From Epichloe hybrida (Eukaryota; Ascomycota; Sordariomycetes; Hypocreales; Clavicipitaceae): a stretch of DNA of 64,000 bases. Both the position numbers and the translations under genes were made by a program. The stretch lies in assembly GCA_019022495.1 (NCBI GenBank), contig JAFEKR010000010.1:62001-126000 (forward strand). Direction: 5' to 3'. The notes under the pieces are model-generated. The model was given only the letters and a program-made list of their open reading frames with translations. It was not told the DNA's origin and did not search any database. Numbering within the stretch: position 1 is the stretch's first letter; the number at the start of each line of letters is the position of its first letter. This document shows, piece by piece, positions 1 through 11,495 of this stretch.

Positions 1-1029
1 TCCTTAAGATTAAATAATTTATCTAGTATATTCTCCTAGTAGTTTAAGGATTAAAGCTTTAAAAGCTCCTTTATAATTGCTTCCTTCTAGTAATTATAAT
101 ATAATAAGGCTATTGCCTAATAATAATACATAGGTTTTAGAGGCATATCTTTAATACATAAACTATATTAAGTTCCTTAGAATACTATTAAGAAAGCAAA
201 AGAAAACTATACTTACTTAGCTTTTCTTATTTTCTTTCTTTAACATTTCCTAGTAATAATATTATTTATATTAATACTATTATTATAGGGATTATAATTC
301 TCTATAGCCTTACTACCTTTTATAGTAAATTTACTAGTCTTTATAGTAGTTACTATATATTTAGCTATTACCTTGCTTATAAATTTATTAATCTTATAAA
401 ATAGCGTATTATTACCTTATACCTAAAGCTTTAAGTTCTTTATAATAACTAGCGCCTTTTTTAAGGAGTTAAAAGGGGTTAAAAGTGCACTAGAAAGGTC
501 CTCTTTATCCCCTATTATATAAGGAGGTATTTTTACTTTAAACTGCTTATTTTCCTAGCCTATAGCTAATAGTAAAGAGGTAGGATTATTCTCTTTAAGC
601 TCTATTCTAATAAGATCTTAACTAATCTCCTTATTAAGATCTTTAGCTTTAAGCTCTTTAAGTAACTTAATTATTAATATCTTCTCTTATTAAGCTAATT
701 CTAGCTTTTCTTCTAGCTTAAAGAAGAAGTTCTTATTAAACTAAACACATACTAATATAATAACCTTATAATTACAAAGCAAAGGCACCTATATAATATA
801 TTATAACTTACCTCTATACCTAATAAGGTATTTAATATAAGCTTTTTGCTCTAGCTATAGTATTACATTATGCGATTTAACGTGCTCTAGAGCCTTTGTT
901 ATTATTAGAAATGCCTTATATCCGTAAGCTTATAGGTATGTAATTAAGGGCTTTTAAACCTCTAATATCTATAAATAGGCTAGGAATATTTTCTATGCCT
1001 AATTTCACTAGAGTTTATAAGGTATAACT

Positions 1030-1700
1030 TAATTTCTATAATACTTAAAAGGTATTTTATTTAGTAAATAGACTACTATATTAAAGACCTTATTATTAAG
1101 TTCTAAAGGAAGGTAAGCCTTAAGGCTTAATATATAAGCCTTTTACTTAACTACCCCCTTAGATCTCTTTACCTTTTTATTTTAACTAGGTATTAAGGGA
1201 GCTAAATTATAGACTATAATGCTAGTAAAGGCTATCTTATCTCTTATACTCTCTGTAAATAAATCCTTTTTAATATTACTATATAGAAATCAGAGTTAAA
1301 CCCTAAATTATATATATAGGAACGCTATTATTATATAAAAGCTATTATAAATTCTATCTTTAGTCTTAAATAAATAAAAGAAACACATTAAGGTTATAAG
1401 GTATATAAAAACACACTAATACCTATTACTATTCTAATAAGGAGAGTTATAATAGTCTAGATTAACTAAAAGGCTATATCTAGGTCCCTAAGGAAGCCCT
1501 TCTAGTATAACCTATAATCTCTAGCGCTTAGCTTTGCCTATAGCATAAATCTTACACTTTATAAGCTTAGGTCCTATTAATTTAATACTAAGAGTAGCGT
1601 TTATAATCTCTATAAAGGCTTTCTTACCTAGATAACTATATTATTAATGCTAAAGCTTTGCATCTCCTTTTATAAGTAGCCTTAGTGCTTTACTAGTTAT
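1030..1700 (-). pseudogene. copia integrase relic of C2
   Basis: Integrase inserts retroelement cDNA into the genome. The minus strand shows a gag-pre-integrase zinc segment (CKIYAIGKAKR, normally C-x2-C-x-G-K/KAKR) near 1540-1570. Further left comes the end of the integrase core, NLAPLIP-QN-KVKRS, a decayed version of the copia box N-x-P-x-TPxQNGxxER, near 1180-1220. This pair of motifs in this order is diagnostic of copia polyproteins. Several stops and missense changes of the G-to-A/C-to-T type show it is dead. Protease should lie at about 1800-2100 but its DSG box was not clearly legible. Confidence 0.65.
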
Positions 1701-2379
1701 AGTATAGGCCTCTTTTAGGTTATCTAAGAGTATAGATAATATATAAAGCTTATTAATATTATAAAGCTTAGTAATAGGATACTTTCCTTAGAATAGGAAG
1801 CTCTTCTTCTAGTTCTAATAGATCCTTGCCTTTATTAGAATCATTGCTAATACTAGGTTTACATAGAATTCTAGAATTAGCAAAGCACTTTACACTATAA
1901 TCCTTCTTAGCCTTTATAATACTAGATCTATAACGGATATATAGACTAGTCCTTATCCTAAGGATATATAGATTATGCCTCTAGCTCTAACCTCTATTAT
2001 AATAGTTCTATTAAACTTAGACTATTTAAACTAATAAATGTTATTAAAAATATAAACATTAGCTTTAAAATCATAGATAACTATATTCTAATTTCCTTTA
2101 AAGCTATCTATAGTATTTAAAGTTAAATATATAACTTTCCTTAAAGGTTAAGAGCTTTATAAGTGTATAAATAATAATATATTCGTAGTCTTCTCTCCTA
2201 GAGTTACTATAAGTAAGTTATTTATTAGGTTCTATAAGAGGATAATAATATTACCGCTTTTCTCCCTTTTCTCTAGCTTCTAACTTATAGCTTTTAATCT
2301 CTCTTATAGGTTCTCCTTTAGATATCTCTTAATATTATCTTTAAAGTTCTTCCTAACTTCCTAGTCCTTAGAAGTAGCC

Positions 2380-3290
2380 TCTAGCTTATAAAGAGCCTTA
2401 AACAAATTATAGGATTCCTACTACTTTAATATATTACAAACATTATAACTAGAGTATCTAGGGCACTTCTTTTGCTCTGATTTACTCTAACTATTTAATC
2501 TCTTAGTAATAATAGCATTATTAGCTAATTTTATTGTTATTAAGCTCTAAGGAGCTTTATAATCTCTTTTAAACTTACTAACTACTTTAAGAAAGCTATA
2601 GTTCTCTCCTTTATTTAGTAAGTTATTTTACTTCTTTTAGAATGCCTTAAATTTACTTTAAAGAGGGATAATAAACTTATATAGTATTATCTCTTTAGTT
2701 TATTAAGTCTTAAGATCTAGATAATTTCTCTATAGTACCTTTATTATTATAGCTTACTTATACTAATTATAAGTACCTTTAGCTTATAAGTAATTATTAA
2801 GGTAATTCTCTATAAGGATAAGTATTTTCTTAGTGTTTAGCTTATATTAATTATAAAGAAGCTTAAGTATCCTATAGGTATAATATTAAACTAACTTCTT
2901 TTCCTTTACTTTAGTGTTAAAGTTAAGAGAGTCTTATATATTCTTTAAAAGGGTCTTATAAATATATTCCCTAATCTTTAGTATTTGCTTTAATAGGTTT
3001 ATATACTTTATAAGGTTAAATTAAAGTTCTTTATATTTAAAATTAAATTAGTCCTTTATATCTTTATAAGTAATCTTCTAATCTTTAAGAGCATTAGGGT
3101 TATCTAGAGTAATCTCTAGTCTTAGACTCCTTTAGGGGTATGTAGGCATTATAGGTTCTTTAAGTAATTTAACCTTATTAGGGTTAATATACTCCTAAAC
3201 ACTATATAATTCCACGTAGTTCTTAACTTAGGCAAACCACTTAATCTAATCCTTCTCTAATAATAATACTATATTTAGAGATTCTTTAGA
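2380..3290 (-). pseudogene. copia gag relic of C2
   Basis: Gag forms the capsid of the virus-like particle. On the minus strand a start-like ATG lies near 3290, about 80 bp inside the LTR. The frame then reads a copia-gag-like stretch with WFA-VKNYVEL and EYINPNKVKLLKEP, resembling the UBN2/DUF4219 type of gag N-terminus in which the substrate-like WxxW region is followed by (W)EYI-P. A cysteine-rich patch (CPRYSSYNVC) near 2430-2470 may be the remains of the C-terminal zinc knuckle. Stops from CAA/CAG-to-TAA/TAG and TGG-to-TAG changes interrupt it throughout. The family call is fairly firm; the domain limits are approximate. Confidence 0.6.
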
Positions 3291-3372
3291 CATTATAAAG
3301 GGAAATGTATTAGTTAACTAGAGCGTAGGATATAACGTTAACTAATAAATAATATAACAAGGGCGTTTATCT

Positions 3373-3702
3373 TGTGATATTAGCAAGCATTACTTAAATT
3401 AATTTAATAGAGCTAATAATCTTTAAAGATAGTAACAAAAATAGCAATAAAAGCCTCCTAGGCTTATAACTATTAAGGTAAGGGTGTAAATAAATAATAA
3501 AAAGCGTTTAATTTCAGTTAATTAGAGGTGTAAATAGCACCTAACTTTTATACCTAAAAGGTATATAGTGCGCTATAGTAATAACTAATTTACGGAGGTA
3601 CTTCTAATACATTGTATTTACTAATGTCTAACCTCGCGTTTTATCCCTGTTAATGCACGCTGCCCTCATATAACCTATGCTTCAAGGGAGCTCTCTCTGA
3701 CA
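3373..3702 (-). repeat. 5' LTR of copia C2 (approximate left boundary)
   Basis: In element sense the LTR opens TGTCAGAGAG at 3702 and a plausible CA end lies at 3373, about 85 bp before the gag start. It is visibly less RIP-altered than the gag beside it (for example the stretch 3640-3700 keeps GC-rich words). A longer alternative ends at 3306 (TG...CA, 397 bp) but would leave almost no leader. The partner LTR is outside the window, so the inner end is unproven. Confidence 0.5.
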
Positions 3703-4728
3703 CTTAGATATAGTAAACTAGCTATAAGTTAGCTATAATAGACTAGATAGGGAAGTTATGCTAATAAGAGTATAAACTCACAAGCTAGATAAGGGCAAAA
3801 ACTAAGATAAATAAGGACAGATAATAACAATAATTAGGGACTAAAAGAGGTTAGTAACTACTAAGTAATAGCAATAAGAGAGCTACTACTTAGCTAGTAA
3901 GGGTAACTTATAAGGTTAAGGGATATTATAAAAGAAAGGAAGAGTATAGAAGGGGGGAAAATCAGTCTCTTTTATATTAACCCTAGACCCCTTAAGTAAT
4001 TTAACGCACTGCATATAGGTAATTTGTAAATTATAATAATAACTATTAGCACTGCTAAACGCATGTATACCTAATAGCTATAAGCTTATAGTAACTATAA
4101 TATAAGCCCTCTAGTTAGACTATTTAAAACCCTAGCATTAGGTACCTTATTTATTTAACTAATTACGAAAATTAACATAGGTTATTTATTTTTGTTCTTC
4201 TAGCTATATAATAGGTAATAATATTTATTTTGCTATAGTAAAGCTACATATAGGCTACTATTTAAACATTACTAACTATAATAGAAGGGGTTATTTTTAA
4301 TTAGTAGTATTATTATTATTATTTCTTTTTGTTTACCTATACATTTAGATATAAGGTACCTTATCTTATTTTCCTTATAAAGCTCTAATATAGTAACTAT
4401 ACCCTAAGTAAGCAGCTTATTTTATAATTAAGGTTAATTATATATAAGGGAGGTATTATATTAGGAGCGTAAAGGTTAAAGATAAAATATTTATTAAAGT
4501 AAGTCTTTAAAGAACCTTTAGGCTATATAAATAGTAAAGAGATTAGCTAGCTATAAGATAGCTATATGCTTATAAAGTAAGGTATTTATTAAAGACTACG
4601 TATAGTATTAGTGCTAGGTTAGAGATTAAAACCTTTACGTACTTGCCCCTAGCTAGTATCTATCTAGTAGTGACTGCGATAGTCTTAGCTATCACTTCGT
4701 TCTTAACCTTTCGGTGCAAGCCGTGACA
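3703..4728. repeat. R1, 1.03-kb LTR-like repeat, copy 1
   Basis: A 1.03-kb block that recurs in direct orientation at 36320-37350. Both copies start with CTTAGATAT[a/c]GTAAAC and end with GTGACA or ATGACA, and they differ mostly by C/T and G/A changes plus a few short indels; this copy is the less mutated one. It holds a TATA-like GATATTATAAAAG near 3912 and no protein motif. Size, terminal sequence and lack of coding favour an LTR of a gypsy-like element, possibly of G1, which ends at the other copy. The right side abuts a minisatellite directly, so this copy is a solo or truncated unit. Confidence 0.55.
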
Positions 4729-6240
4729 TATAAGCTAATATAAGCTATAGTAAAGCTATTATAAGCTATTATAAAGTTATCCTAAGCTAATATAAGCTAG
4801 TATAAGCTATCCTAAGCTATCTTAAGCTATCTTAAGCTAGTATAAGCTAGTATAAGCTATCCTAAGCTAGTATAAGCTAACTTAAGCTAGTATAAGCTAT
4901 CTTAAGCTATTATAAGCTAGTATAAGCTAGTATAAGCTATCTTAAGCTAGTATAAGCTATCTTAAGCTAGTATAAGCTATCCTAAGCTATCTTAAGCTAT
5001 CTTAAGCTAGTATAAGCTAGTATAAGCTATCTTAAGCTAGTATAAGCTAACTTAAGCTAGTATAAGCTATCCTAAGCTAGTATAAGCTAACTTAAGCTAG
5101 TATAAGCTATCTTAAGCTATTAAAAGCTAGTTTAAGCTAGTATAAGCTATCTTAAGCTAGTATAAGCTATCCTAAGCTAGTATAAGCTATCCTAAGCTAG
5201 TATAAGCTATCCTAAGCTAGTATAAGCTATCCTAAGCTAGTATAAGCTATCTTAAGCTATTATAAGCTAGTATAAGCTAGTATAAGCTATCCTAAGCTAG
5301 TATAAGCTATTAAAAGCTATCTTAAGCTATCTTAAGCTAGTATAAGCTAGTATAAGCTATCCTAAGCTAGTATAAGCTATCTTAAGCTATTATAAGCTAT
5401 CCTAAGCTAGTATAAGCTATCCTAAGCTAGTATAAGCTATCCTAAGCTATCTTAAGCTATCCTAAGCTATTATAAGCTAGTATAAGCTAGTATAAGCTAT
5501 CCTAAGCTAGTATAAGCTATCTTAAGCTAGTATAAGCTATCCTAAGCTAGTATAAGCTAACTTAAGCTAGTATAAGCTATCTTAAGCTATTATAAGCTAT
5601 CCTAAGCTAGTATAAGCTATCTTAAGCTAGTATAAGCTATCTTAAGCTAGTATAAGCTAACTTAAGCGAGTATAAGCTAACCTAAGCTAGTATAAGCTAT
5701 CTTAAGCTAGTATAAGCTAACTTAAGCTAGTAAAAGCTATCTTAAGCTATCTTAAGCTAGTATAAGCTAGTATAAGCTAGTATAAGCTAGTATAAGCTAT
5801 CCTAAGCTAGTATAAGCTATCTTAAGCTATCTTAAGCTAGTATAAGCTAGTATAAGCTAGTATAAGCTAACTTAAGCTAGTATAAGCTAGTATAAGCTAA
5901 CTTAAGCTATCCTAAGCTATTATAAGCTAACTTAAGCTAGTATAAGCTAGTATAAGCTAGTATAAGCTAGTATAAGCTAGTATAAGCTAGTATAAGCTAA
6001 CTTAAGCTAGTATAAGCTATCCTAAGCTAGTATAAGCTAACTTAAGCTAGTATAAGCTAGTATAAGCTAGTATAAGCTAGTATAAGCTATCTTAAGCTAG
6101 TATAAGTTAACTTAAGCTATTAAAAGCTATTATAAGCTATTCTAAGCTATTCTAAGCTAGTCTAAGCTAGTATAAGCTATTCTAAGCTATTCTAAGCTAA
6201 TCTAAGCTATTCTAAGCTATTCTAAGCTATTCTAAGCTAT
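4729..6240. repeat. 10-bp minisatellite array, about 150 units
   Basis: About 1.5 kb of head-to-tail 10-bp units of the forms TATAAGCTAG, TATAAGCTAT, CTTAAGCTAT and CCTAAGCTAT, with rare variants. Every unit keeps AAGCT, so an AGCT tetramer recurs each 10 bp. Units are mixed rather than blocked, with local higher-order doublets such as TATAAGCTAG-TATAAGCTAT-CCTAAGCTAG. The right end passes into variant units with TCTAAGCTAT and then into hAT-family sequence at 6241. Short versions of the same array sit at the equivalent place in the other hAT-family elements, so this is an expanded internal minisatellite. Confidence 0.95.
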
Positions 6241-6799
6241 AATAACTTATAATAAGGTACTTGTAGTAAGCTAATTAGTAGTTTATTTTATTTAATTACT
6301 TTAGTTTATAGTTTTTTTTTAAATAAGTAATAATAATAATTTATAGAAATAGAAAACAATTAATAAAAATAGTAAATAATACAATAAGAAGGTTTTTCTT
6401 TAAGCTATATTAGTAAAATAAAGTATTAAGTATAGTAGTATTATTAAAAAGTTATAATATTATATATAACCCTAGTTATAGTAAAATTAACAAAATAGTA
6501 TAATATTATAAATTATATAACTAATTAGATAAAATAGCTAATAATATAAGGGTTCTATTAACTAATTTTCTATTAATCCTAATAATAACCTTAGTTAATA
6601 AAAAGTTATACTTTTTTTTTACCTAATAATACATTTGTATTGTTTGTAGTTAGTGTAGTTACTACAAATTAATTTGTATTTATTGTATTTACTACAAAAT
6701 AATTTATATTATATTTTATTTGTATTGTATTTTGTATTGTATTGTATTTAATACAATACAAACAATACAATACAATACACATTGTAGTGCAATACTCTG
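6241..6799. mobile_element. hAT-like MITE, type C, right half
   Basis: Reverse-complement match to the left half of the type C element at 41624-42170, including the AT-rich interior and the subterminal repeats TTGTATTG/CAATACAA. It ends in GTGCAATACTCTG at 6799, the hAT-like terminal sequence seen elsewhere as CAGAGTATTGCAC. Together with the array at 4729-6240 it is half an element; the other half is missing at the junction with R1. Flank after the end is CTCCTAAA and no matching duplication was found. Confidence 0.75.
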
Positions 6800-6805
6800 C
6801 TCCTA

Positions 6806-7640
6806 AATAAGATTTCAAATTAGTTAAGGTCTAAATATCTAATTAAATAGATATAGACCCTAGGTTTAATGTTTAGTAATTTAGCTAAGAAATAAGTTCC
6901 TTTTTAGAAGCATTATATAAAGAATGAACTCTTTGTATAATACTTCTATAATTTAGTAAAGAAACCTTATTCTTATTGCTTAGATTTAATTAGCTTAGAG
7001 TTAATAGTAATAAAAGAAAATAAGTTACTTACCTAGAATAATAAGATAATAGTTCTTTAAAAGAGCTACTATTTATTACGTTAAAAGCTAGGTTATTTTG
7101 TAACATAAACCTAATAACTAAAGTAATAGCTTTTTCTAGTAAAAACTCTTTAGAAAGAGTATTATTTTGATGTTGTTTTTTTGAAATAAAGTTTGTTATA
7201 GAAGATTAATTATCTATTGTTACTATTTCTGTAATTTTAGGCACTAAATATATATTAGATAATAGGATTATTATAAGAAAAAGGGTTTATAACTTACTAA
7301 TAATCTTATTAGGTTCTTTTTTATTAGATAAAGAAGTAGCAATATTTTTATGCTTAAATTTATAGTGTTAAACCCTATTAGATGCTTAAAAACAATCAAC
7401 TTTCGTTTTAAAGCTAAAAGAATAATTAGGTTAAGTATAATAGCCTATAATAACCCTATCCTTATTAGGAATTATCTTAGATAATTTAAAATTAAATAGG
7501 TTATGAGTATAGATATAGGCTCTTGTACTAAACACATAATTATCCTGATTTTTAGGGAGTTTTTCGTGAGATCCTAAGTGGCTAAGTTCTGAGTTATTAT
7601 TAGAAAGAGCAAAAGAAGAATCTAAGGTTAATTAGGTTAT
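6806..7640 (-). pseudogene. hAT-family transposase, N-terminal relic
   Basis: hAT transposases cut and paste DNA, leaving 8-bp target duplications. On the minus strand, a region near 7350-7400 has a Cys followed by H-x4-H (HYKFKH), fitting the rest of a BED zinc finger. It is followed by a stretch reading ITLVIRFMLQNNLAFNVINS then SSFKELLSYY, the segment in which hAT proteins read roughly W-I-x3-QPF-x-x-V-x3-x-F-x-x-L-x-x-L. Further on comes KKELISKLLNIKPRVYIYL, matching the usual approach to the first catalytic Asp (hAT: ...K-I-S-L-T-x-D-x-W). The frame holds several stops and stops being readable at 6806 where another element begins; the RNase H-like core is absent. RIP density is lower than in the retroelements nearby. 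Confidence 0.6.
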
Positions 7641-7900
7641 TTTAAAGATAAATAAGGGTAGTTATAAGCTTATGATAAAAAGGGAATTATTCTTTAATAG
7701 TTTAAGAAAAAGGTAAAATAGATAAAAAGGGAGGATTTACTTGTATTATATAGAAAAGTAAATCTAGAATAATTACAAATCTTAAATAAAATACCTATAG
7801 CTAGAATATTCTAAATTTGCTATCTATAGCTTAATTTGCCACTGCCTCACTTTAATTCTAGTATTTACTATATTATTTTACATTACTTATTATAGTAATA

Positions 7901-8062
7901 GCTTAAAATAGCTTATAATAGCTTATAATAGCTTATAATAGCTTATAATAGCTTATAATAGCTTATAATAGCTTATATTACTAATATTATTTATATTACT
8001 AATATTACTAATATTACTTATATTACTAATATTACTTATATTACTTATATTACTTATATTAC
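7901..8062. repeat. short tandem arrays inside hAT type D
   Basis: Eight units of a 10-bp repeat GCTTATAATA (7901-7977) pass directly into a 9 to 18-bp repeat of TTATATTAC/TAATATTAC (7977-8062). The first is the reverse complement of the minisatellite at 4729-6240, at the same relative place in the element. Confidence 0.9.
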
Positions 8063-9161
8063 TTATAATATTACTAGTGTTAAAGTTTAATTAAAAATAA
8101 ATAACTAATAAATAATTTAAATATAAAAACTAGTAAGTATAAGTAAATTACTATAGAAAAAGCTTAACTTTTTAATTATTTAGTATTTTAAGATTTTTTA
8201 AAATATTAATAAAATAAAATTCTTTTCTCTTTTTTATTTTTAAAAATTCTAATATATTAATTAATAGTACTATTAATAAGTAAATAATATACTATATAAG
8301 ACTTACTTTTTAAAAGACTATATAACTAAGTAAATAAGCTATATATAATATAATTTATTAAACTAACTTTTAAAGCTTATTTTCTATTATCTTTAAGATT
8401 AAAGAAATTATATTAAATATATTTATTATATTTATTATTAAATATTTAAGTTATTTTAAAGTAACTTTTCTACGTATTTTTACTAATTCTTTTTCTAGAA
8501 AAACCTTAAAAGTTAATATAATTGTTTATAATTTTAATAAAATAGCTAAGTAACTAGGAATTCCTATTTTATATAAATTTAAATATTCTCTTAATAATAA
8601 GATAATAATACATATTTATATAATATTATTAGAATTTTAGTCTTATTTATATATAATAAAAAATAATTTCTTTAGGGTATATACTATATTAAAAGTAAAA
8701 AAAGTATATTAAAAAGAATAGTAAATCTAAAAAAAAAGATATTAAAGTAAATAAACCTATAGTATATATAAAAAAAACAGGCTATAAGATAAGACTAAAA
8801 GATTCTATATTTAGCTACTATATACCTATAATTAGCTTAATAGTCTAAATTAGCTTAGACTATAAAATATTATAACTAAATAACTAAATTATAAAAGAAA
8901 ATAAGCGTAATATTAAGTTTATAAAGAAAAATCCAAAGAAAAATATATCTTAATTATATATAAGTTTTCTATTTTTAGTAACAATTACATGTAATTATGT
9001 AGTTGTAGTTGTAATTAATTGTAATTATTACAACTACAATTATAATTAATTACATGTAATTAACAATTACAATTAATTAATTACACCCTAGTAACAATTA
9101 CAACTATAATTACAAGGTACCCCCTAAAAACTACATTAATTACACTACATACAATTGTCTG

Positions 9162-9341
9162 CTAGCTATTATATAGCTATTTACTACCTAGCTACTATAT
9201 TAAAATAATAATAAATAATAAGTAGTACTTAAGTATAAATTTACTAGTAACTCCCTATTATATTATATACTTTTCTCTTTTATAATACTAGATAAGTTTC
9301 TTATAAATTATTATTATACCTTTAGTTACCTTTACTTTACC
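9162..9341. other. unassigned AT-rich spacer between two hAT ends
   Basis: 180 bp between the outer end of the type D element and the left end of the next one. It shows no repeat copy elsewhere in the window that I could see and no protein motif. It may be a remnant of the original host sequence or of another element. Confidence 0.4.
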
Positions 9342-9888
9342 TAGAGTATTGCACTAAAACGTGTAGTGTAGTGTAGTATTTGTAGTGTAGTGTAGTAACT
9401 ATACTATAAACTACACTATACTATAAACTACACTAACTATAAGGAAAAAAAAACTATACTACACTAACTATAAAAAAAAAAAAACTATAATATATTACAC
9501 TACAATTTTTTTTCCTAAACTACACTAACTACAAACACTATAAATATAGTATTAGACTTTTTATTAGTTATTAGTATTTATAAGGTTAAAAGAAAGCTAG
9601 TTATATAAAAGCTTTTATTATTACCTATTTTATTAAATTAGTTATAGAATTTATAATATTATATTATTTTTATAATTTTATTATAACTAAGTAAGGTTAT
9701 ATATAATATTATACTTTTTTAATAATACTATTTAACTTAATACTTTATTTCCCTAATATAACTTAAAGAAAAACCTTCTTATTATATTATTTACTATTTC
9801 TATAAATTATTTTATATTTCTATAAATTATTATTATTACTTATTTTAAAAAAACTATAAAAAAACTACTAGTAAACTTAATATAAGTA

Positions 9889-10055
9889 GCTTATTATATC
9901 TTATTATAGCTTATAATAGCTTATTATATCTTATTATAGCTTATAATAGCTTATAATAGCTTATAATAGCTTATAATAGCTTATAATAGCTTATAATAGC
10001 TTATAATAGCTTATAATAGCTTATAATAGCTTATAATAGCTTATAATAGCTTATA
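9889..10055. repeat. 10-bp minisatellite GCTTATAATA
   Basis: About 16 units of GCTTATAATA, with some GCTTATTATATCTTATTATA variants at the left. It marks the junction between the type A and type B arms of the surrounding MITE. Confidence 0.9.
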
Positions 10056-10084
10056 AATTTATTAGCTATTAGTATTAATAAGTA

Positions 10085-10690
10085 TTTCCTTTAAGTAAAA
10101 ATCATATATATAAGTAAAAAAGCTATAAAGAAGTAAGTTATAGTTATAATAACTTACTTATAAACTCACTTTTATAAAAATCCCTTTCTTTTAAGTTAAA
10201 ATTATATATTTAAGTAAGAAAAGCTATAGAGAAGTTACTTATAGTTATAAAGACCTATTTATAGACTTACTTTTATAAAAATTCCTTTGTTTAAGTAAAA
10301 ATCTTATATTTAAGCAAGAAAGCTATAAAGAAGTTACCTATAGGTATAAGGACCCACTTTTAGACCTACTTGTATATAAATTTCTCTTTTTAAGTAAAAA
10401 TCATGTATTTAAGTAAGAAAGCCATAAAGAAGTTACCTATAGTTATAAGGACCCACTTTTAGACCTACTTTTATATAAATTTCTCTTTTTAAGTAAAAAT
10501 TATGTATTTAAGTAAGAAAGCTATAAAGAAATTACCGATAGGTATAAGGACCCACTTTTAGACCCACTTTTATATAAATTTCTCTTTTTAAGTAAAAATC
10601 ATGTATTTAAGTAAGAAAGCTATAAAGAAGTTACCTATAGGTATAAGGACTCACTTTTAGACCCACTTTTAGACCTGTTTTTAGAAAAAA
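10085..10690. repeat. tandem repeat of about 99 bp in hAT type B
   Basis: Five to six units with a period of 99 bp where I could measure it (unit starts at 10381, 10480 and 10579). Each unit contains TCTTTTTAAGTAAAAATCATG, a CTATAAAGAAGTTACCTATAG segment, and AAGGACCCACTTTTAGAC. The same array is present at 56790-57390 in the complete type B element. Outer units are shorter and more diverged. Confidence 0.9.
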
Positions 10691-11495
10691 TTATATTACT
10701 AAGTAAGAAAACTAAAGATAATCTATATTATTTAACTTACTTTTAAAGCTTATTTTTAAATAACTTTAATACTAAGGAAAATTCATTATATATATTTATT
10801 AAATCTATAATTAAATAGTTAAGTTCTTTTTAAGTAACTTTACTTAGTACTTTTACTATTTCTTTTACTAAAAAAACCCTTAAAGTTAATATAATTATTT
10901 ATAACTCTAATAAAATAGCTATATTACTAGAAACTTCTTTATTAGTTTAATTTTATTATTCTCTTATTAATAAGATAGTTATATATATATATATATAATA
11001 TTATTAGAGTTTTAGTCTTATTTATATATAATAAAAAATAATTTCTTTAGGGTAATTCCTATATTTTAAGCAAAAAAAGCATACTAAAATAAATAGTAAA
11101 TCTAAAGAAAAAGATATTAAGATAAAGTAAACTTTATAATTAAGGGAAAAAAATAGGTTATAATTATAAACTAAAAGATACCTTATTTAGCTTCTATATA
11201 CCTATAATTAGCTTAATAATCTTAATAATCTTAAACTTTAAGAATTTATAACTAAATAACTAAATTATAATAAAAAAACAGCTAATATTAACTTAATTAA
11301 GAAAAATCTAAGGAATATTATAAAACTATATAATACCCCACTTTCTTTTTTACTAATACTATATTTATAGTATTTGTAGTGTAGTATAGTATTTACTACA
11401 CTACACTACATACTACACTACACTAAAATCTACTACATTACATACTACAACGAAAGCCAAAATACTACATTTACTACACTACATGCAAAGCTCTG

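Larger units (their letters stand above)
1..3702 (-). mobile_element. Ty1/copia retrotransposon C2, partial, RIP-degraded
   Basis: Read on the minus strand, this is the 5' part of a copia-type LTR retrotransposon that continues beyond the left edge. From right to left it holds a 5' LTR, a gag relic and a gag-pre-integrase/integrase relic. The order gag then integrase, with RT expected further left, is the copia order. Every frame carries many stops, and nearly all expected CA/TG dinucleotides have become TA, so it is non-coding today. Positions 1 to about 1030 should hold the start of the RT/late pol region, but I could not read a firm motif there. The sequence differs from the C1 family found later in the window. 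Confidence 0.75.
6800..9161 (-). mobile_element. hAT relic, type D, with transposase remains
   Basis: A larger hAT-family element read on the minus strand. Its outer end is 9161 (…CAATTGTCTG), preceded by dense inverted TGTAATT/AATTACA subterminal words (8980-9150). Inside come an interior shared with the type A/C MITEs (about 8060-8480), two short tandem arrays (7901-8060) and a transposase relic (6806-7640). The 3' remainder is lost at 6800, where the type C element ends. It looks like a relative of the autonomous parent of the MITEs here. The flank CTAGCTAT after 9161 would be its 8-bp duplication, but the partner end is missing. Confidence 0.6.
9342..11495. mobile_element. chimeric hAT MITE: type A left arm, type B right arm
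   Basis: The left end (tAGAGTATTGCACTAAAACG, first C now T) and about 550 bp match the type A MITE at 45990-47837 in reverse orientation. The right arm from about 10040 to the end GCAAAGCTCTG at 11495 matches type B (56599-58198). The switch lies inside the shared GCTTATAATA minisatellite. Flanks (ACTTTACC left, CTTCTAGG right) differ, as expected if two insertions were joined by recombination rather than one insertion event. Confidence 0.75.

Noticed and set aside
4729..6240. centromeric or telomeric satellite
   Set aside because: The array continues into hAT-family sequence and has short siblings in the same place of other MITEs; no telomere motif (TTAGGG) runs were seen.
7901..8062. possible CRISPR-like array from regular repeats
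   Set aside because: Units are contiguous without unique spacers; it is a minisatellite in a eukaryotic element.
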